A stretch of 64,000 bases of DNA from JAZKHE01 sp040385525 (GCA_040385525.1 JAZKHE010000009.1:62001-126000), one strand, 5' to 3'. Shown: positions 1 through 9,737, counted from the first letter of the stretch. Numbers and translations: made by a program. The notes: generated by a model from the letters alone, not told the origin.

Positions 1-292
1 TATCATCACCTTCAACTCTAACAACTCCAAAGTTTAATCTTCCTGCAACCTTAGGATGAAATTTATATCTGCCATAAGCGCCAATACTGTATTTTGTTTC
101 ATTCCATTGTACGTTCCCAAAACGGTTTAAGTTTTTAGTTAATTTTTTTGCATCGCCACCAGAACCAACATCACCAACGTAGTTTGATGGACCAAAGGTT
201 ACACCATAGTCTAATCTATACTGCGCTAAAGATACATTTGAGATTAACACAAAAAGTGATAACAATAAAAACGAATAAACTCTTTTTAACAT
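1..292 (-). CDS. Outer-membrane beta-barrel protein, DUF6089-like (5' part only)
   Basis: The gene is cut by the left edge of the window, so only the first 97 or so residues are visible. It starts at an ATG read on the minus strand and opens with a signal peptide (MLKRVYSFLLLSLFVL, then cleavage near LAQ). The mature part begins with a short strand followed by GVTFGPSNYVGDVG. This glycine/asparagine-rich 'G-x-S-N-Y-x-G-D' start is typical of the Bacteroidota DUF6089 outer-membrane barrels. Alternating hydrophobic stretches (YSIGAYGRYKF, AGRLNFGVVRV) agree with a porin-like fold. The true product is longer, and its function is not known for the family. It is divergent from the next gene to the right. 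Confidence 0.7.
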   Translation of the reverse strand, partial: MLKRVYSFLLLSLFVLISNVSLAQYRLDYGVTFGPSNYVGDVGSGGDAKKLTKNLNRFGNVQWNETKYSIGAYGRYKFHPKVAGRLNFGVVRVEGDD

Positions 293-381
293 ATTAGTGC
301 AAATATAAAAAAAATCAGATTAAATAAACTTTTTTACTATAAAATAAGTTGAATTAAATACGTATTCTGCTTTAGCATTGT

Positions 382-389
382 TAAATTTG
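382..389 (+). promoter_or_regulatory. Candidate -7 element (TAAATTTG)
   Basis: An exact match to the Bacteroidota -7 consensus TANNTTTG lies 19 bases before the ATG of the oxidoreductase gene at 409. I see no TTG at the expected -33 distance. The motif is short and the DNA is AT-rich, so a single match could be chance. Confidence 0.4.
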
Positions 390-408
390 TTGCCTTAAAT
401 GCATTTTG

Positions 409-1356
409 ATGAATAAAATAACAGATTTATTTAAAATTAAATACCCAATTATTCAAGGTGGAATGATTTGGTGTAGTGGTTGGGAGTTGGCATCAGCTGT
501 TAGTAACAGTGGTGGATTAGGCTTGTTGGGTGCAGGTTCTATGTATCCAGAAGTGTTAAAAGAACAAATTGAAAAATGTAAAAAAGCTACCGATAAACCT
601 TTTGGTGTAAATATTCCGTTGCTTTACCCAAATATTGAAGAACACATGAAAACCATTATAGATAGTGGTGTTAAAATTGTGTTTACTTCGGCGGGTAATC
701 CAAAAACTTGGACTCCCATTTTGAAACAACACGGAATTACGGTTGTGCATGTAGTTTCTAACGTAAAGTTTGCTTTAAAATGTCAAGAAGCAGGTGTTGA
801 TGCTATTGTTGCCGAAGGTTTTGAAGCCGGAGGACACAATGGTAGAGAAGAAACCACAACGATGTGTTTGATTCCATTGGTGAAAAAGGCTGTTACAATT
901 CCTTTAATGGCTGCAGGCGGTATTGGTTGCGGAAAATCTATGTTAGCAGCAATGGCTTTAGGTGCCGATGGCGTGCAAATGGGAAGTCGTTTTGTTGCAA
1001 GTGTTGAATCATCAGCGCACTTAAACTTTAAAAATCTTGTAGTTCAAGCTAAAGAAGGTGATACTATTCTTACTTTGAAAGAATTAACACCTGTTCGATT
1101 AATAAAAAACGATTTCTACAAACAATTAGAAACAGCCTATAACAATTGCGCTACTCCCGAAAAGTTGACTGAAATTTTAGGTAGAGCTCGAGCTAAAAAA
1201 GGAATGTTTGAAGGAGATATGATTGAAGGCGAATTAGAAATTGGTCAGGTTTCGGCCAACTTTTCAGAAATTTTACCAGTTGCACAAATCATTAAAAATA
1301 TTGTTATTGAGTTTGAAGAAGAAAAACAAAGAATTTCACAAATTAAGTTTAGTTAA
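409..1356 (+). CDS. Nitronate monooxygenase / 2-nitropropane dioxygenase family flavoprotein
   Basis: A 315-residue FMN-dependent TIM-barrel oxidoreductase. Family members oxidise alkyl nitronates or, in the FabK branch, reduce enoyl-ACP; sequence alone does not separate these. Visible marks are the N-terminal PIIQGGM substrate/FMN loop, the central EAGGHNG motif whose histidine is the usual catalytic base, AAGGIGCG, and the phosphate-binding GADGVQMGSRF near residue 190. Length is normal for the family. I chose the ATG at 409; an in-frame TTG sits one codon earlier. It appears to be a single-gene unit. Its last eight bases overlap the end of the convergent T9SS gene. No other fatty-acid gene is adjacent (fabG is 20 kb away), so I favour nitronate monooxygenase only weakly. 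Confidence 0.85.
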   Translation: MNKITDLFKIKYPIIQGGMIWCSGWELASAVSNSGGLGLLGAGSMYPEVLKEQIEKCKKATDKPFGVNIPLLYPNIEEHMKTIIDSGVKIVFTSAGNPKTWTPILKQHGITVVHVVSNVKFALKCQEAGVDAIVAEGFEAGGHNGREETTTMCLIPLVKKAVTIPLMAAGGIGCGKSMLAAMALGADGVQMGSRFVASVESSAHLNFKNLVVQAKEGDTILTLKELTPVRLIKNDFYKQLETAYNNCATPEKLTEILGRARAKKGMFEGDMIEGELEIGQVSANFSEILPVAQIIKNIVIEFEEEKQRISQIKFS

Positions 1357-4276
1357 CTATTATAGTTCTACTAAAAGTTTCAAATTCATTTTTGCTTTTT
1401 AATACACCAATTTTTGTTCTTACCAAATAAATACCTTTTGGTAAATTAGATATATTTACTTCTGCTTCGTTTTTAGCATCAGTATTTGTTAAAACACATG
1501 CACCTTGAGCGTTATAAATATTCAAATCAAAATTTGAATCGGATTTGTGTTTTATTTTGAAAAACCCATTAGTAGGATTAGGAAATATTTGTAATTCATT
1601 TTTATTATTTTCAAAATCATTTACACTTGTGTTTTTATTATAATAAAAGCAATCAGAAGTGTCGCTACAATTTTCTAAATCAATTATTACCGAATAATAT
1701 CCGCTTTTTGAAGGTGTAAAAGAATTTTCATTTATACCATCAATTATTGTGTTTGTTTCGCAATTTAACCATTTGTATTCATCACTAAATTCATTTGCAT
1801 AAAGTGATTTTCCGTTTTGATAAATAGAAACATTTGAAACCGAAACATTAACCTGAGCAGAGTTACCGCAACCAGTAATTATATTATATGCGTTTGCCGT
1901 ATAAGTGCTGTTTTCTGTTATTGTATAAGGAACTCCACTTACAATATCGTTTTCCCAATCAACTACAAGTGGAATAGTATTTGTTGAAAAAACGACTTCA
2001 TCACCAATGCAAACTTTATTGGTGCTAACATAAGCATTTAAAACTGGAGGGTCGCAAAATTTTTTTCTAAAAATTGTACCGTAATCAGCCGATCCACCTT
2101 TTTGAGTTGTGCCATATAAATAAGTTCTATCTGAGTATAATGTACAAAATGGATTTCCACCAGATAAAGAATTAGAAAAATTATGAACTTTACTAAAATT
2201 ACTACCATCTTTTTTAATTTTAAAAATATCGCCTAATGTTAAAGAAAGAGTGCTGTTTGCATATGCTGTAGCACCATATAAAAAATCTCCATCAAGTATC
2301 ATAGTTCCATGGGGATTAGCTCCGTTTGGACCATGAAAGTGTTGCAATATTTGATGATTGGTACCATCGTTTTTTATTTTGAATATTGTACCCATTCCAA
2401 AATTACCTCCAAAAAATGTTAATCCATATAGGTATTCACCAATAGGTAATAGTTGAGATTCTGAAGTAGCTGAAGACCCATTATAACCATTAAAAATTAA
2501 TAAATTCTGAAAATTAGCCCCATCAGTTTTTAATTTAAATATTGTACCCATAGTATCTTCTGTGAAATGAAATGAGTCGGTCATGCCATATATATAATTG
2601 TCAATAATTGAAAGTTTTCCTTGAGGATAGCAGTTGCTACTAGTTTTTTCAAAATCAAAAAGTTTATTGAAGTTGCTGCCATTTGGCATAATTCTAAATA
2701 TTGTCCCTTGATTATTTATACCACCGTAATAAGTACTTCCGTATAAATAATCGGAATCTTTTGTTAAAGTTCCAAATGGATACTTTCCGTTTATGCCATT
2801 AAAGTCGAAAATTTTTGCAAAATCAGTTCCACTTGTATCAACATTAAAAATTACTCCGTAATTATTTTGCCCGCCAGATTTTGTTAAGCCATACAATTTG
2901 CCATTTACAAATATTAATGAGCCATTTGGCTCACTACCATCTATTTTCCCCTTAAAATCATAAATTTTAGAGAAATTAGTTCCGTTTGGTCGAATTCTAA
3001 AAATAATTCCTTGTCCGTTTGTTCCACCATATGGAGTCATTCCATAAAGATATTCGCCAACAGAAATTAAACCGTTATAGCAATATGCGCCATCTAAAGG
3101 TGCTCCAAATTTTATTAATTTTTCAAAATCACTTCCATCTATTTTAATTTTATACAATCCGCCTGCATTATTAAAACCACCATAACTACATGTGCCATAA
3201 ATAGATTCATTTTCAATTATTAAGTTGCCTGTTGGCTCAAAAAAATTCTCATGCTCACCAAAAATAAAAAAACTCTCAAAATCACTTCCGTCAATATTAA
3301 TTTTAAAAAATGTACCTGCATGAAATGTACCTCCATAACTTGCTGTACCGTATAAGTAATTATCTTTTATTTTGAGTGAGCTAATTATTTTTCTTCCATC
3401 TGTGTTGTTAAACTCATGGAGTTTAGTGTAATTTGTTCCATCTTTTTTTATTTTAAAAATTGTTCCATAATCGTTAACTCCACCACCATATGTAGTACCA
3501 AATAAATAACCATCATGTTCTAAAAGTTCTGCTCTAGGTGTTTTTCCAGTATATGTATTATTAAAACTAAATAGTGTTAAAAAGCCAGTTCCATCATAAT
3601 TAATTTTAAAAATTGTGCCACCTCCATTTCCTCCTCCTTCAGGAGTTACTCCATACAATGTGTAGGTGTCGTCAATTATTAATCCTTCACTTGGGCTAAA
3701 TCCGTTTGTTGCATTAAAATAGTGTAAAGTCATAAAATTGGAGCCATCTTTATTTATTCTAAAAATGTTACCATTATAATTATTTCCGCTATTTCCACCA
3801 TACAAAGTAACACCAAAAAGAAGGCTTCCTTTTGATGTTAGTTTTGCAGTTGGATTAGAACCATTTATACCATTAAAACTATGTAGTATTTGAAATTCCG
3901 TTCCATTTTTTTTAATTTTATAAATAGTGCCATTTAAAAATTGGCCTCCCCAAAAACAGGTGCCGTATAAGTATTCTCCTGCTAATTCAAGTCCACCCAT
4001 TGGTGAGTATCCTGTGTTATTTCCTTCAAAATCAAAAAGTCTTTGGTAGCCTGTCCCATCTTTTTTTACTTTATAAATTGTTCCCGCATTATAGTTGCCA
4101 CCACCATGCGTTGTTCCATATAGATACAAACTATCATAAGCTAAATAACCACTTGGAGTAATGCCTATATTTGGCGTTGCAAAGTCATGTAATTTTTCAA
4201 ATTGAGCAAATACATTGTCTGTATTACTTAAAAGCAATAGTAAACAATAACAAATAAAATTATTTAATAGCCTCAT
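1349..4276 (-). CDS. Secreted protein with 14 'YGTT-GG-GTIFKI' repeats and a T9SS type A sorting tail
   Basis: A 975-residue exported protein. The signal peptide MRLLNNFICYCLLLLLSNT ends near FAQ. Residues of about 50 to 770 form 14 repeats of about 52 residues, each with YLYGTT-x-GG-x-x-x-x-GTIFKIKKDG, the TIGR03803 (Gloeo/Verruco) repeat thought to build beta-propeller-like surfaces. An Ig-like stretch with paired cysteines follows (CDPPVLNAYVSTNKVCIGDEV). The last 75 residues are a type A Por_Secre tail: LQIFPNPTNGFFKI, then NLPKGIYLVRT and a terminal strand. This predicts secretion across the outer membrane by the type IX system and attachment at the cell surface. The ligand is unknown. 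It is transcribed alone, convergent with and overlapping the oxidoreductase by eight bases. Confidence 0.9.
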   Translation of the reverse strand: MRLLNNFICYCLLLLLSNTDNVFAQFEKLHDFATPNIGITPSGYLAYDSLYLYGTTHGGGNYNAGTIYKVKKDGTGYQRLFDFEGNNTGYSPMGGLELAGEYLYGTCFWGGQFLNGTIYKIKKNGTEFQILHSFNGINGSNPTAKLTSKGSLLFGVTLYGGNSGNNYNGNIFRINKDGSNFMTLHYFNATNGFSPSEGLIIDDTYTLYGVTPEGGGNGGGTIFKINYDGTGFLTLFSFNNTYTGKTPRAELLEHDGYLFGTTYGGGVNDYGTIFKIKKDGTNYTKLHEFNNTDGRKIISSLKIKDNYLYGTASYGGTFHAGTFFKINIDGSDFESFFIFGEHENFFEPTGNLIIENESIYGTCSYGGFNNAGGLYKIKIDGSDFEKLIKFGAPLDGAYCYNGLISVGEYLYGMTPYGGTNGQGIIFRIRPNGTNFSKIYDFKGKIDGSEPNGSLIFVNGKLYGLTKSGGQNNYGVIFNVDTSGTDFAKIFDFNGINGKYPFGTLTKDSDYLYGSTYYGGINNQGTIFRIMPNGSNFNKLFDFEKTSSNCYPQGKLSIIDNYIYGMTDSFHFTEDTMGTIFKLKTDGANFQNLLIFNGYNGSSATSESQLLPIGEYLYGLTFFGGNFGMGTIFKIKNDGTNHQILQHFHGPNGANPHGTMILDGDFLYGATAYANSTLSLTLGDIFKIKKDGSNFSKVHNFSNSLSGGNPFCTLYSDRTYLYGTTQKGGSADYGTIFRKKFCDPPVLNAYVSTNKVCIGDEVVFSTNTIPLVVDWENDIVSGVPYTITENSTYTANAYNIITGCGNSAQVNVSVSNVSIYQNGKSLYANEFSDEYKWLNCETNTIIDGINENSFTPSKSGYYSVIIDLENCSDTSDCFYYNKNTSVNDFENNKNELQIFPNPTNGFFKIKHKSDSNFDLNIYNAQGACVLTNTDAKNEAEVNISNLPKGIYLVRTKIGVLKSKNEFETFSRTIIVN

Positions 4277-4364
4277 TTTGTTTTTACAAATTTCAAAATC
4301 AACTGCCTCGTAAAATACTAATGCAATTTAATAATTTTATCGTAAAAAACAAATTTTCAACAGC

Positions 4365-4426
4365 AAAACAATTGAAAATCATAAGAATTTAACAGAATTG
4401 CATGTATATTTGTTGTCAATTGTTTT
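4365..4426. repeat. Inverted repeat flanking a promoter (11-bp arms)
   Basis: AAAACAATTGA at 4365-4375 is matched by its exact reverse complement TCAATTGTTTT at 4416-4426. The arms are 51 bp apart, about five helical turns, and bracket the candidate -7 box of the M16 gene. Each arm contains the palindrome CAATTG. It could be a paired operator for the divergent pair 4276(-)/4461(+), or chance in AT-rich DNA. Confidence 0.4.
4405..4412 (+). promoter_or_regulatory. Candidate -7 element (TATATTTG)
   Basis: An exact TANNTTTG match lies 48 bases before the ATG of the M16 peptidase gene at 4461. It sits inside the spacer of the inverted repeat at 4365-4426. No clear -33 TTG is present at 19-21 bases. 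Confidence 0.4.
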
Positions 4427-4460
4427 ACTAAAATAATACACTAAAAAGTATTTAAAATAT

Positions 4461-5699
4461 ATGATAGAATTTAAAAAGCATACGTTAGCAAACGGATTAA
4501 AAATAATTCATCATTTAGATGAATCTACACCAATGGTTTGCGTAAATGTGTTATACGATGTCGGCGCACGCGATGAGCATTTTGATAAAACAGGTTTTGC
4601 TCATTTGTTCGAACATTTAATGTTTGGAGGTTCGGTTAATATTCCTAACTATGACGAGCCTTTGCAAAAAGTGGGTGGCGAAAATAATGCCTTTACTACT
4701 AACGATATTACCAATTATTATTTAACTATTCCTGCAAATAATGTTGAAACAGGTTTTTGGTTAGAAAGCGATAGAATGTTGAGTTTGGCTTTTACTCCCA
4801 AAAGTTTAGAAGTGCAGCGTAGTGTTGTAATAGAAGAGTTTAAACAGCGTTATTTAAATCAGCCTTATGGTGATGTTTGGTTGTTGTTAAAACCATTAGC
4901 ATACAAAGTACATCCGTATTTGTGGAATACAATTGGTAAAGAAATTTCGCATATTGAAAATGCAACAATGGATGATGTAAAAGGTTTTTTTAAAGAACAT
5001 TATCATCCTGCAAATGCTATATTGTGCGTTGTTGGTAATATAACTTTTGATAAAACAATTGAGTTGGCAGAAAAATGGTTTGCTCCAATTGCTGCGCAAC
5101 CTAAGCTAAAAAGAAATTTACCCAAAGAACCCAAACAAACCGAAGCTCGCGAGTTAACTGTATACAAAGATGTGCCTGTAAATGCAATATACAAAGCTTG
5201 GCATATGTGTAATCGTCAGCACAAGGATTATCATTGCTACGATTTAATTTCTGATATTTTATCGAACGGAAGGTCTGCGAGATTGTATAACGATTTAGTA
5301 AAAAATCATCAATTATTTTCGGAAATAAACGCTTACGTTTCTGGCGATTTTGACGAAGGATTATTTGTTGTTTCGGGTAAAGTAGCAGATGGAGTTGATG
5401 TTAAAAATGCATCAGCAGCAATAGACGAAGCGATAGAGAAATTAAAAGCTGAAATAATTGATGAAAAAGAATTGCAAAAAGTAAAAAACAAAGTAGAAAG
5501 CACTTTAATTTTTTCGGAAATGAGTATTGGTAACAAAGCGATGAACCTTGCTATTTCTGAATTGTTGGGCGATGCTGCTATGGTAAATACCGAAAACGAA
5601 AAATACCAAGCCGTAACTTCTGCCGATTTGCACCGTGTAGCAAACCAAACTTTTCAATCTACAAATTGTTCAACACTTTACTATTTAGCAAAAAAATAA
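4461..5699 (+). CDS. M16 family zinc metallopeptidase, catalytic subunit
   Basis: A 412-residue pitrilysin-family peptidase. The inverted zinc motif HxxEH is intact as HLFEH (H48, E51, H52). The third ligand is E125 or E126 in VVIEEFKQR, the expected distance of about 75 residues downstream. The GLK-start strand and NQPYG segment are also typical. The C-terminal half carries the second, non-catalytic M16 repeat. There is no signal peptide, so it should be cytoplasmic or act on imported peptides. It is followed after one base by a second M16 gene that lacks the motif. This pair resembles the two-subunit organisation of mitochondrial processing peptidase-type M16B enzymes. I infer a heterodimer with this subunit as the active one. 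The substrate is unknown. Confidence 0.92.
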   Translation: MIEFKKHTLANGLKIIHHLDESTPMVCVNVLYDVGARDEHFDKTGFAHLFEHLMFGGSVNIPNYDEPLQKVGGENNAFTTNDITNYYLTIPANNVETGFWLESDRMLSLAFTPKSLEVQRSVVIEEFKQRYLNQPYGDVWLLLKPLAYKVHPYLWNTIGKEISHIENATMDDVKGFFKEHYHPANAILCVVGNITFDKTIELAEKWFAPIAAQPKLKRNLPKEPKQTEARELTVYKDVPVNAIYKAWHMCNRQHKDYHCYDLISDILSNGRSARLYNDLVKNHQLFSEINAYVSGDFDEGLFVVSGKVADGVDVKNASAAIDEAIEKLKAEIIDEKELQKVKNKVESTLIFSEMSIGNKAMNLAISELLGDAAMVNTENEKYQAVTSADLHRVANQTFQSTNCSTLYYLAKK

Positions 5700-5700
5700 T

Positions 5701-6978
5701 ATGACATTAAATAGAACTATTGCTCCCGAAATTCAAGATGTTGAAAAAATTGAATTTGTAAAACCATCGCATGTTAAGCTCAATAATGGATTACAATTGT
5801 TTTGCATTAATGCTGGTTCGCAAGATGTAATTCGACTGGAAGTTTTTTTTAATGCAGGTAGCAAATACGCTAATCATCCCTTGTTGGCTTCTACCGTAAA
5901 TGCTTTGCTTAAAGAAGGTACTAGTAAAATGAATTCTCAACAAATTGCAGAACATTTTGATTATTATGGTTCTTTTTTAGAAAACGAAACTTCAAAAGAT
6001 CATTCGTCAATAACATTGTACACGCTAAACAAACACTTAGCGAGCACACTGCCTGTTTTTGTTGATATTATAACTAATCCTAGTTTTCCAGAAAAAGAGT
6101 TTGATATTTATAACAAAAACGCCAAACAAAAATTTTCTGTTAATCAAAAAAAGGTTGATTACCAAGCACGTAATTTATTCCCGAAATTGTTGTTTGGGGC
6201 TAATTCGCCATTTGGTTCTGCTATTGCAGAAAACGACTATAATACCATTAACATAAAACAAATTGTTGATTTTTTTGAAACACATTATTCATTATCAAAT
6301 GCAACAATTATTGTTTCAGGAAAAGTTAGCGATGCAGAATTAAATAGTTTAAAATCGGCTTTCGAAAACATTCCTTCAAAACAAGAAGCAAAAACAAAAA
6401 TTGATACTTCTATCGATTTTAAACCTAATAAAGTTGTTGAGTTAAAAGATGATGCCATACAATCGGCAATTCGTATTGGTCGCCCACTAGTTACCAAAAC
6501 ACATAAAGATTATCAAGCTTTACAAGTTGTAAATACAATTTTTGGTGGTTATTTTGGTTCACGATTAATGAGCAATATTCGCGAAGATAAAGGGTATACT
6601 TACGGAATAGGTTCAGGTGTTGTGTCGATGAACGATGTAGGTTATTTTGTTATTTCTACCGAAGTTGGAGTTGATGTTTGCGCATCGGCACTTAACGAAA
6701 TATATTTTGAATTAAAACGTTTAAGAGAAGAGTTGGTTAGTGATGATGAGTTAGATTTAGTTAAAAATTATATGCTCGGAACTTTATTAAGAAGTGCTGA
6801 AGGAGCTTTTGCTATGGCTGATAAATTTAAAGGAATTTATTTTTATGGATTGGATTATACGTATTACGATAACTACATAAAAACAATTCATTCAATTACG
6901 CCAGAGCAAATTAAAAATTTGTGCGCTACTTATTTTCAAGAAAAAGATTTAACAGAATTGGTTGTAGGTAAAAAATAA
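5701..6978 (+). CDS. M16 family peptidase-like protein, inactive partner subunit
   Basis: A 425-residue M16 fold protein. It aligns by eye with its upstream neighbour (NNGLQLFCINAG, a FFNAGS strand and an IREDKGYTYGIGS loop), but where HxxEH should stand it has NHPLLASTVNALL, so the zinc site is absent. The C-terminal R/Y loop (RLMSNIREDKGYTYG) that contacts substrate in M16B partners is well kept. This is the usual state of the glycine-loop/regulatory subunit in M16B heterodimers. Spacing to the catalytic gene is one base, which implies translational coupling and 1:1 production. No signal peptide is seen. The next gene starts four bases after its stop, so all three may share a transcript. 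Confidence 0.9.
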   Translation: MTLNRTIAPEIQDVEKIEFVKPSHVKLNNGLQLFCINAGSQDVIRLEVFFNAGSKYANHPLLASTVNALLKEGTSKMNSQQIAEHFDYYGSFLENETSKDHSSITLYTLNKHLASTLPVFVDIITNPSFPEKEFDIYNKNAKQKFSVNQKKVDYQARNLFPKLLFGANSPFGSAIAENDYNTINIKQIVDFFETHYSLSNATIIVSGKVSDAELNSLKSAFENIPSKQEAKTKIDTSIDFKPNKVVELKDDAIQSAIRIGRPLVTKTHKDYQALQVVNTIFGGYFGSRLMSNIREDKGYTYGIGSGVVSMNDVGYFVISTEVGVDVCASALNEIYFELKRLREELVSDDELDLVKNYMLGTLLRSAEGAFAMADKFKGIYFYGLDYTYYDNYIKTIHSITPEQIKNLCATYFQEKDLTELVVGKK

Positions 6979-6982
6979 TAGA

Positions 6983-8470
6983 ATGCGTTACTTTTTATTT
7001 TCAGTTGTTGTTTTTGTAAACTTATTTCTTTTTTCGGAAAGTGCTTTTTCGCAATGCGGACCTGGCTTTGACGAAACACCACCTGCTATTCCTGTTTTAG
7101 ATAGTATTTCAATTAATCCTGCAAATGGTAGCGTATTTTTGGCCTGGCAACCTAGCACTTCTATAGACACAGAGGGTTATGAAGTTTATCAATTTAATAA
7201 TGGTGTATGGCTAAGTATTGCTTCAATAAGTGGAATTAATAATACCAGCTACACCTATAGTAATTCATCGGTTAGCGATGCACTTGATTTTAGAATTGCA
7301 GCTTTTGATAACTGCACCAATATTAGTCCGCAAGGTACAGTGCACAAAACTATGTTTGTAAACGTGCAACAAGATAAATGTGCAAAAACAAATAAATTAA
7401 CTTGGAATGCCTACCAAGGTTGGAGTGGAATAAGTGCATACTACATTTACGTTAGTATAAATGGCGAACCGCAAAAATTAATTGGAAACGTATCTGGTTC
7501 AACCAACACATTTACGCACACTAAAATTGAACCTTTTACAACCTATTGTTATTACGTTAGAGCAATAGATGTTACACGAACAAAAAGTTCGTTATCGCAT
7601 CAATTGTGTTTTACTGCAAATGTTTATAAAGTGCCCGATAATTTATATTTAGTAACTGCAAGTGCAGAAAATGAAAATATAAAACTTACTGCTTATGCAG
7701 ATAAAACAGCCGATTTAAAACATTATTTAGTTCAACGTGCAACTGATGCCGATGCAAATTATAAAACTATTGACACCTTAAAACCTTCGTTTACAAGTAA
7801 CGAAATTTATTTTACTGACTCAACAGCCGAAGTAAATGCTCATGTTTATTATTACAAATTGCAAGCTATTGATAGCTGTTCTATAAATGTAAAAACATCA
7901 GAAAATGTGGTCTGTTCTATTTTGCTAGATGCTGAAGCAAGTTTTGATTTGAAAAACGAATTAACCTGGAACGTTTTTGAATCGTGGAATTCAGGAACAA
8001 AAAATTATCAGTTGTACAGAGGAGAGGATAATAGTTCTTTATTATCTTTTGCCTATTCTGACACAACAAATTACGAAGATGATATTAAAAATTTCATCAT
8101 TCAATCGGGTAATTATTGTTATCAGGTTGAAGCGTTAGAAGCAGATACAAATAAGTATAACTACAAATCAAGTAGCAAATCGAATATAATTTGTGTAAAG
8201 CAAGAACCAACTATTTTTGTGCCTAATGCTTTTAATCCGCGTGGCGATTTTAACAAAATATTTATTCCCAAAGGAATGTTTTTTGATGGCGAAGAATATT
8301 TAATGACAATTTTTAATCGTTTTGGACAAAAAGTTTTTGAAACTAACGATCCGTTAATTGGTTGGGATGGAGCCGATGCACCAGTTGGTATTTATGCCTA
8401 TAAAATTAAGTACAGCGACCCCAACAATAAATTAGTTTTTATAGATGGGACTCTTACTTTAATAAGATAA
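6983..8470 (+). CDS. Secreted FnIII-repeat protein with CHU_C (T9SS type B) tail
   Basis: A 495-residue exported protein. The signal peptide MRYFLFSVVVFVNLFLFSES ends near FSQ. The body holds about four fibronectin type III-like units, recognisable by INPANGSVFLAWQPS, KTNKLTWNAYQGWSG and ENEIKLTAY-like strand patterns. Cysteines sit in CYYVRAID and CYQVEALE. The C-terminal 85 residues are a gliding-motility-associated CHU_C domain: IFVPNAFNPRGDFNKIF, then LMTIFNRFGQKVFE and GWDG-x-x-x-PVGIYAYKIKY. That tail directs T9SS export by the type B route. It begins four bases after the M16 pair, so it may be co-transcribed. Its role, perhaps in adhesion or as a large-surface-protein accessory, is inferred only from the architecture. 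Confidence 0.88.
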   Translation: MRYFLFSVVVFVNLFLFSESAFSQCGPGFDETPPAIPVLDSISINPANGSVFLAWQPSTSIDTEGYEVYQFNNGVWLSIASISGINNTSYTYSNSSVSDALDFRIAAFDNCTNISPQGTVHKTMFVNVQQDKCAKTNKLTWNAYQGWSGISAYYIYVSINGEPQKLIGNVSGSTNTFTHTKIEPFTTYCYYVRAIDVTRTKSSLSHQLCFTANVYKVPDNLYLVTASAENENIKLTAYADKTADLKHYLVQRATDADANYKTIDTLKPSFTSNEIYFTDSTAEVNAHVYYYKLQAIDSCSINVKTSENVVCSILLDAEASFDLKNELTWNVFESWNSGTKNYQLYRGEDNSSLLSFAYSDTTNYEDDIKNFIIQSGNYCYQVEALEADTNKYNYKSSSKSNIICVKQEPTIFVPNAFNPRGDFNKIFIPKGMFFDGEEYLMTIFNRFGQKVFETNDPLIGWDGADAPVGIYAYKIKYSDPNNKLVFIDGTLTLIR

Positions 8471-8513
8471 AAGTCTTATATTCGCGGACTAATTAAAAAA
8501 AAGAATCAATTTT

Positions 8514-9698
8514 ATGAGAAAATTCCATTTGTTATTGACGTTAATTTTAATGTCTACTTTATTGTTTGGTCAAAATATAAAAACCAAACATCAAACAATG
8601 AAATATCAGTTTTTGCCTGAAAAACCTTTGCCTAAAGAGTATAAAACGTATCAATATTCTGTTGGAACAAATGCAACTGATGCCGTTCCTCTATCTACTA
8701 CATATGTTGAATTTTCTAAACCAGTAATTTCTGGTTACAAAAATGTTACGCCTAATAAATCTAAAGATGGTTTTATTACTGGTGGAAAAATTATCACATT
8801 GGATAGAAATAATAAAGAAGTAAGTTCTGATGTTACGGTAAATGTTTTATTTGGGAATATAGAATTAACTTCAAAAGATGATAAATCGAATAAAACAGCA
8901 GGTACTCAGCCAGGCACAGAAGTTATGAGTCATTATTCTACTTTAGGATTTAATTTTTCTTACACAATTCAAGTTGTGGATAATATTAAAGGAGTTGTTT
9001 TATTAGATACTGTAGTTAACACTCCAAGGAAAATGGATTATCCGCAAGATTATAGCTATGATAAACTTAAAGGGAAAGTTCCCGCACCAACATATACATC
9101 AAAGCCAGCATTAGATCTTTCGTATAGAAGATTTGAACCAAATTTATATCAAAATACTAAAGAAATTTTGGTTATTGAGTGTATGAACGAAGTTGCAGCA
9201 ATTGCTACTCATTTGTTCGGGTATAAAAATGGCACATTTGAATTTGCTGTAGTATCAAAAGTAAAATCAAAAAATCCTGTTTTCTTGACAATAGAAAAAG
9301 CTAGTGATGATATTGAAATAATTATAGATTCAGTAAAAACAAACTATAAAGCAGATAAAAATTTGAATTGGCACACAAAAGAAATTTATGAAATGGCTGA
9401 TAAATGTGTTAAGGTTTGGGAAAGCTGTATTACTGATTCAAATATTTTAAATGAATTCAAAGATTCAAAAGACCGCCAAGAATTTATTAATTTGATTAAA
9501 AGAAACTTAATAGTAGGTTATTTATTTACAAATAGATTTGATGAAGCGAAAAAATTAGTAGTTGAAATAAAACCATTTTTTAATAAAAGTGTTTTCGGAC
9601 AAGTTTTAGAAGATGGATATATTACTAAAGCATCTTACTTAGTAGATAGAGAAGCTAGAACATATAAAGTACACAAAGAGTTTTTTAATTTTCAATAA
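8514..9698 (+). CDS. Secreted protein of unknown function
   Basis: I do not recognise this 394-residue protein. It begins with a clear signal peptide (MRKFHLLLTLILMSTLLFGQ) with no lipobox. The mature part is lysine-rich and mixed alpha/beta with no cysteine cluster, no repeat and no sorting tail. A central proline/tyrosine segment (PRKMDYPQDYSYDKLKGKVP) and a mostly helical C-terminal third (KDRQEFINLIKRNLIVGYLF) are visible. It is probably periplasmic or on the inner face of the outer membrane. It lies 43 bases after the CHU_C protein and ends at a strong bidirectional terminator, so it may close that transcription unit. Confidence 0.75.
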   Translation: MRKFHLLLTLILMSTLLFGQNIKTKHQTMKYQFLPEKPLPKEYKTYQYSVGTNATDAVPLSTTYVEFSKPVISGYKNVTPNKSKDGFITGGKIITLDRNNKEVSSDVTVNVLFGNIELTSKDDKSNKTAGTQPGTEVMSHYSTLGFNFSYTIQVVDNIKGVVLLDTVVNTPRKMDYPQDYSYDKLKGKVPAPTYTSKPALDLSYRRFEPNLYQNTKEILVIECMNEVAAIATHLFGYKNGTFEFAVVSKVKSKNPVFLTIEKASDDIEIIIDSVKTNYKADKNLNWHTKEIYEMADKCVKVWESCITDSNILNEFKDSKDRQEFINLIKRNLIVGYLFTNRFDEAKKLVVEIKPFFNKSVFGQVLEDGYITKASYLVDREARTYKVHKEFFNFQ

Positions 9699-9704
9699 TT
9701 ATTT

Positions 9705-9737
9705 AAAACGTGTTGTTATATTTTAGCAACACGTTTT
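9705..9737. terminator. Bidirectional terminator hairpin
   Basis: AAAACGTGTTG at 9705-9715 pairs perfectly with CAACACGTTTT at 9727-9737. T-runs follow on both strands. It separates the convergent genes ending at 9698 (+) and 9737 (-), and its last base is the first base of the minus-strand stop codon. Confidence 0.85.
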
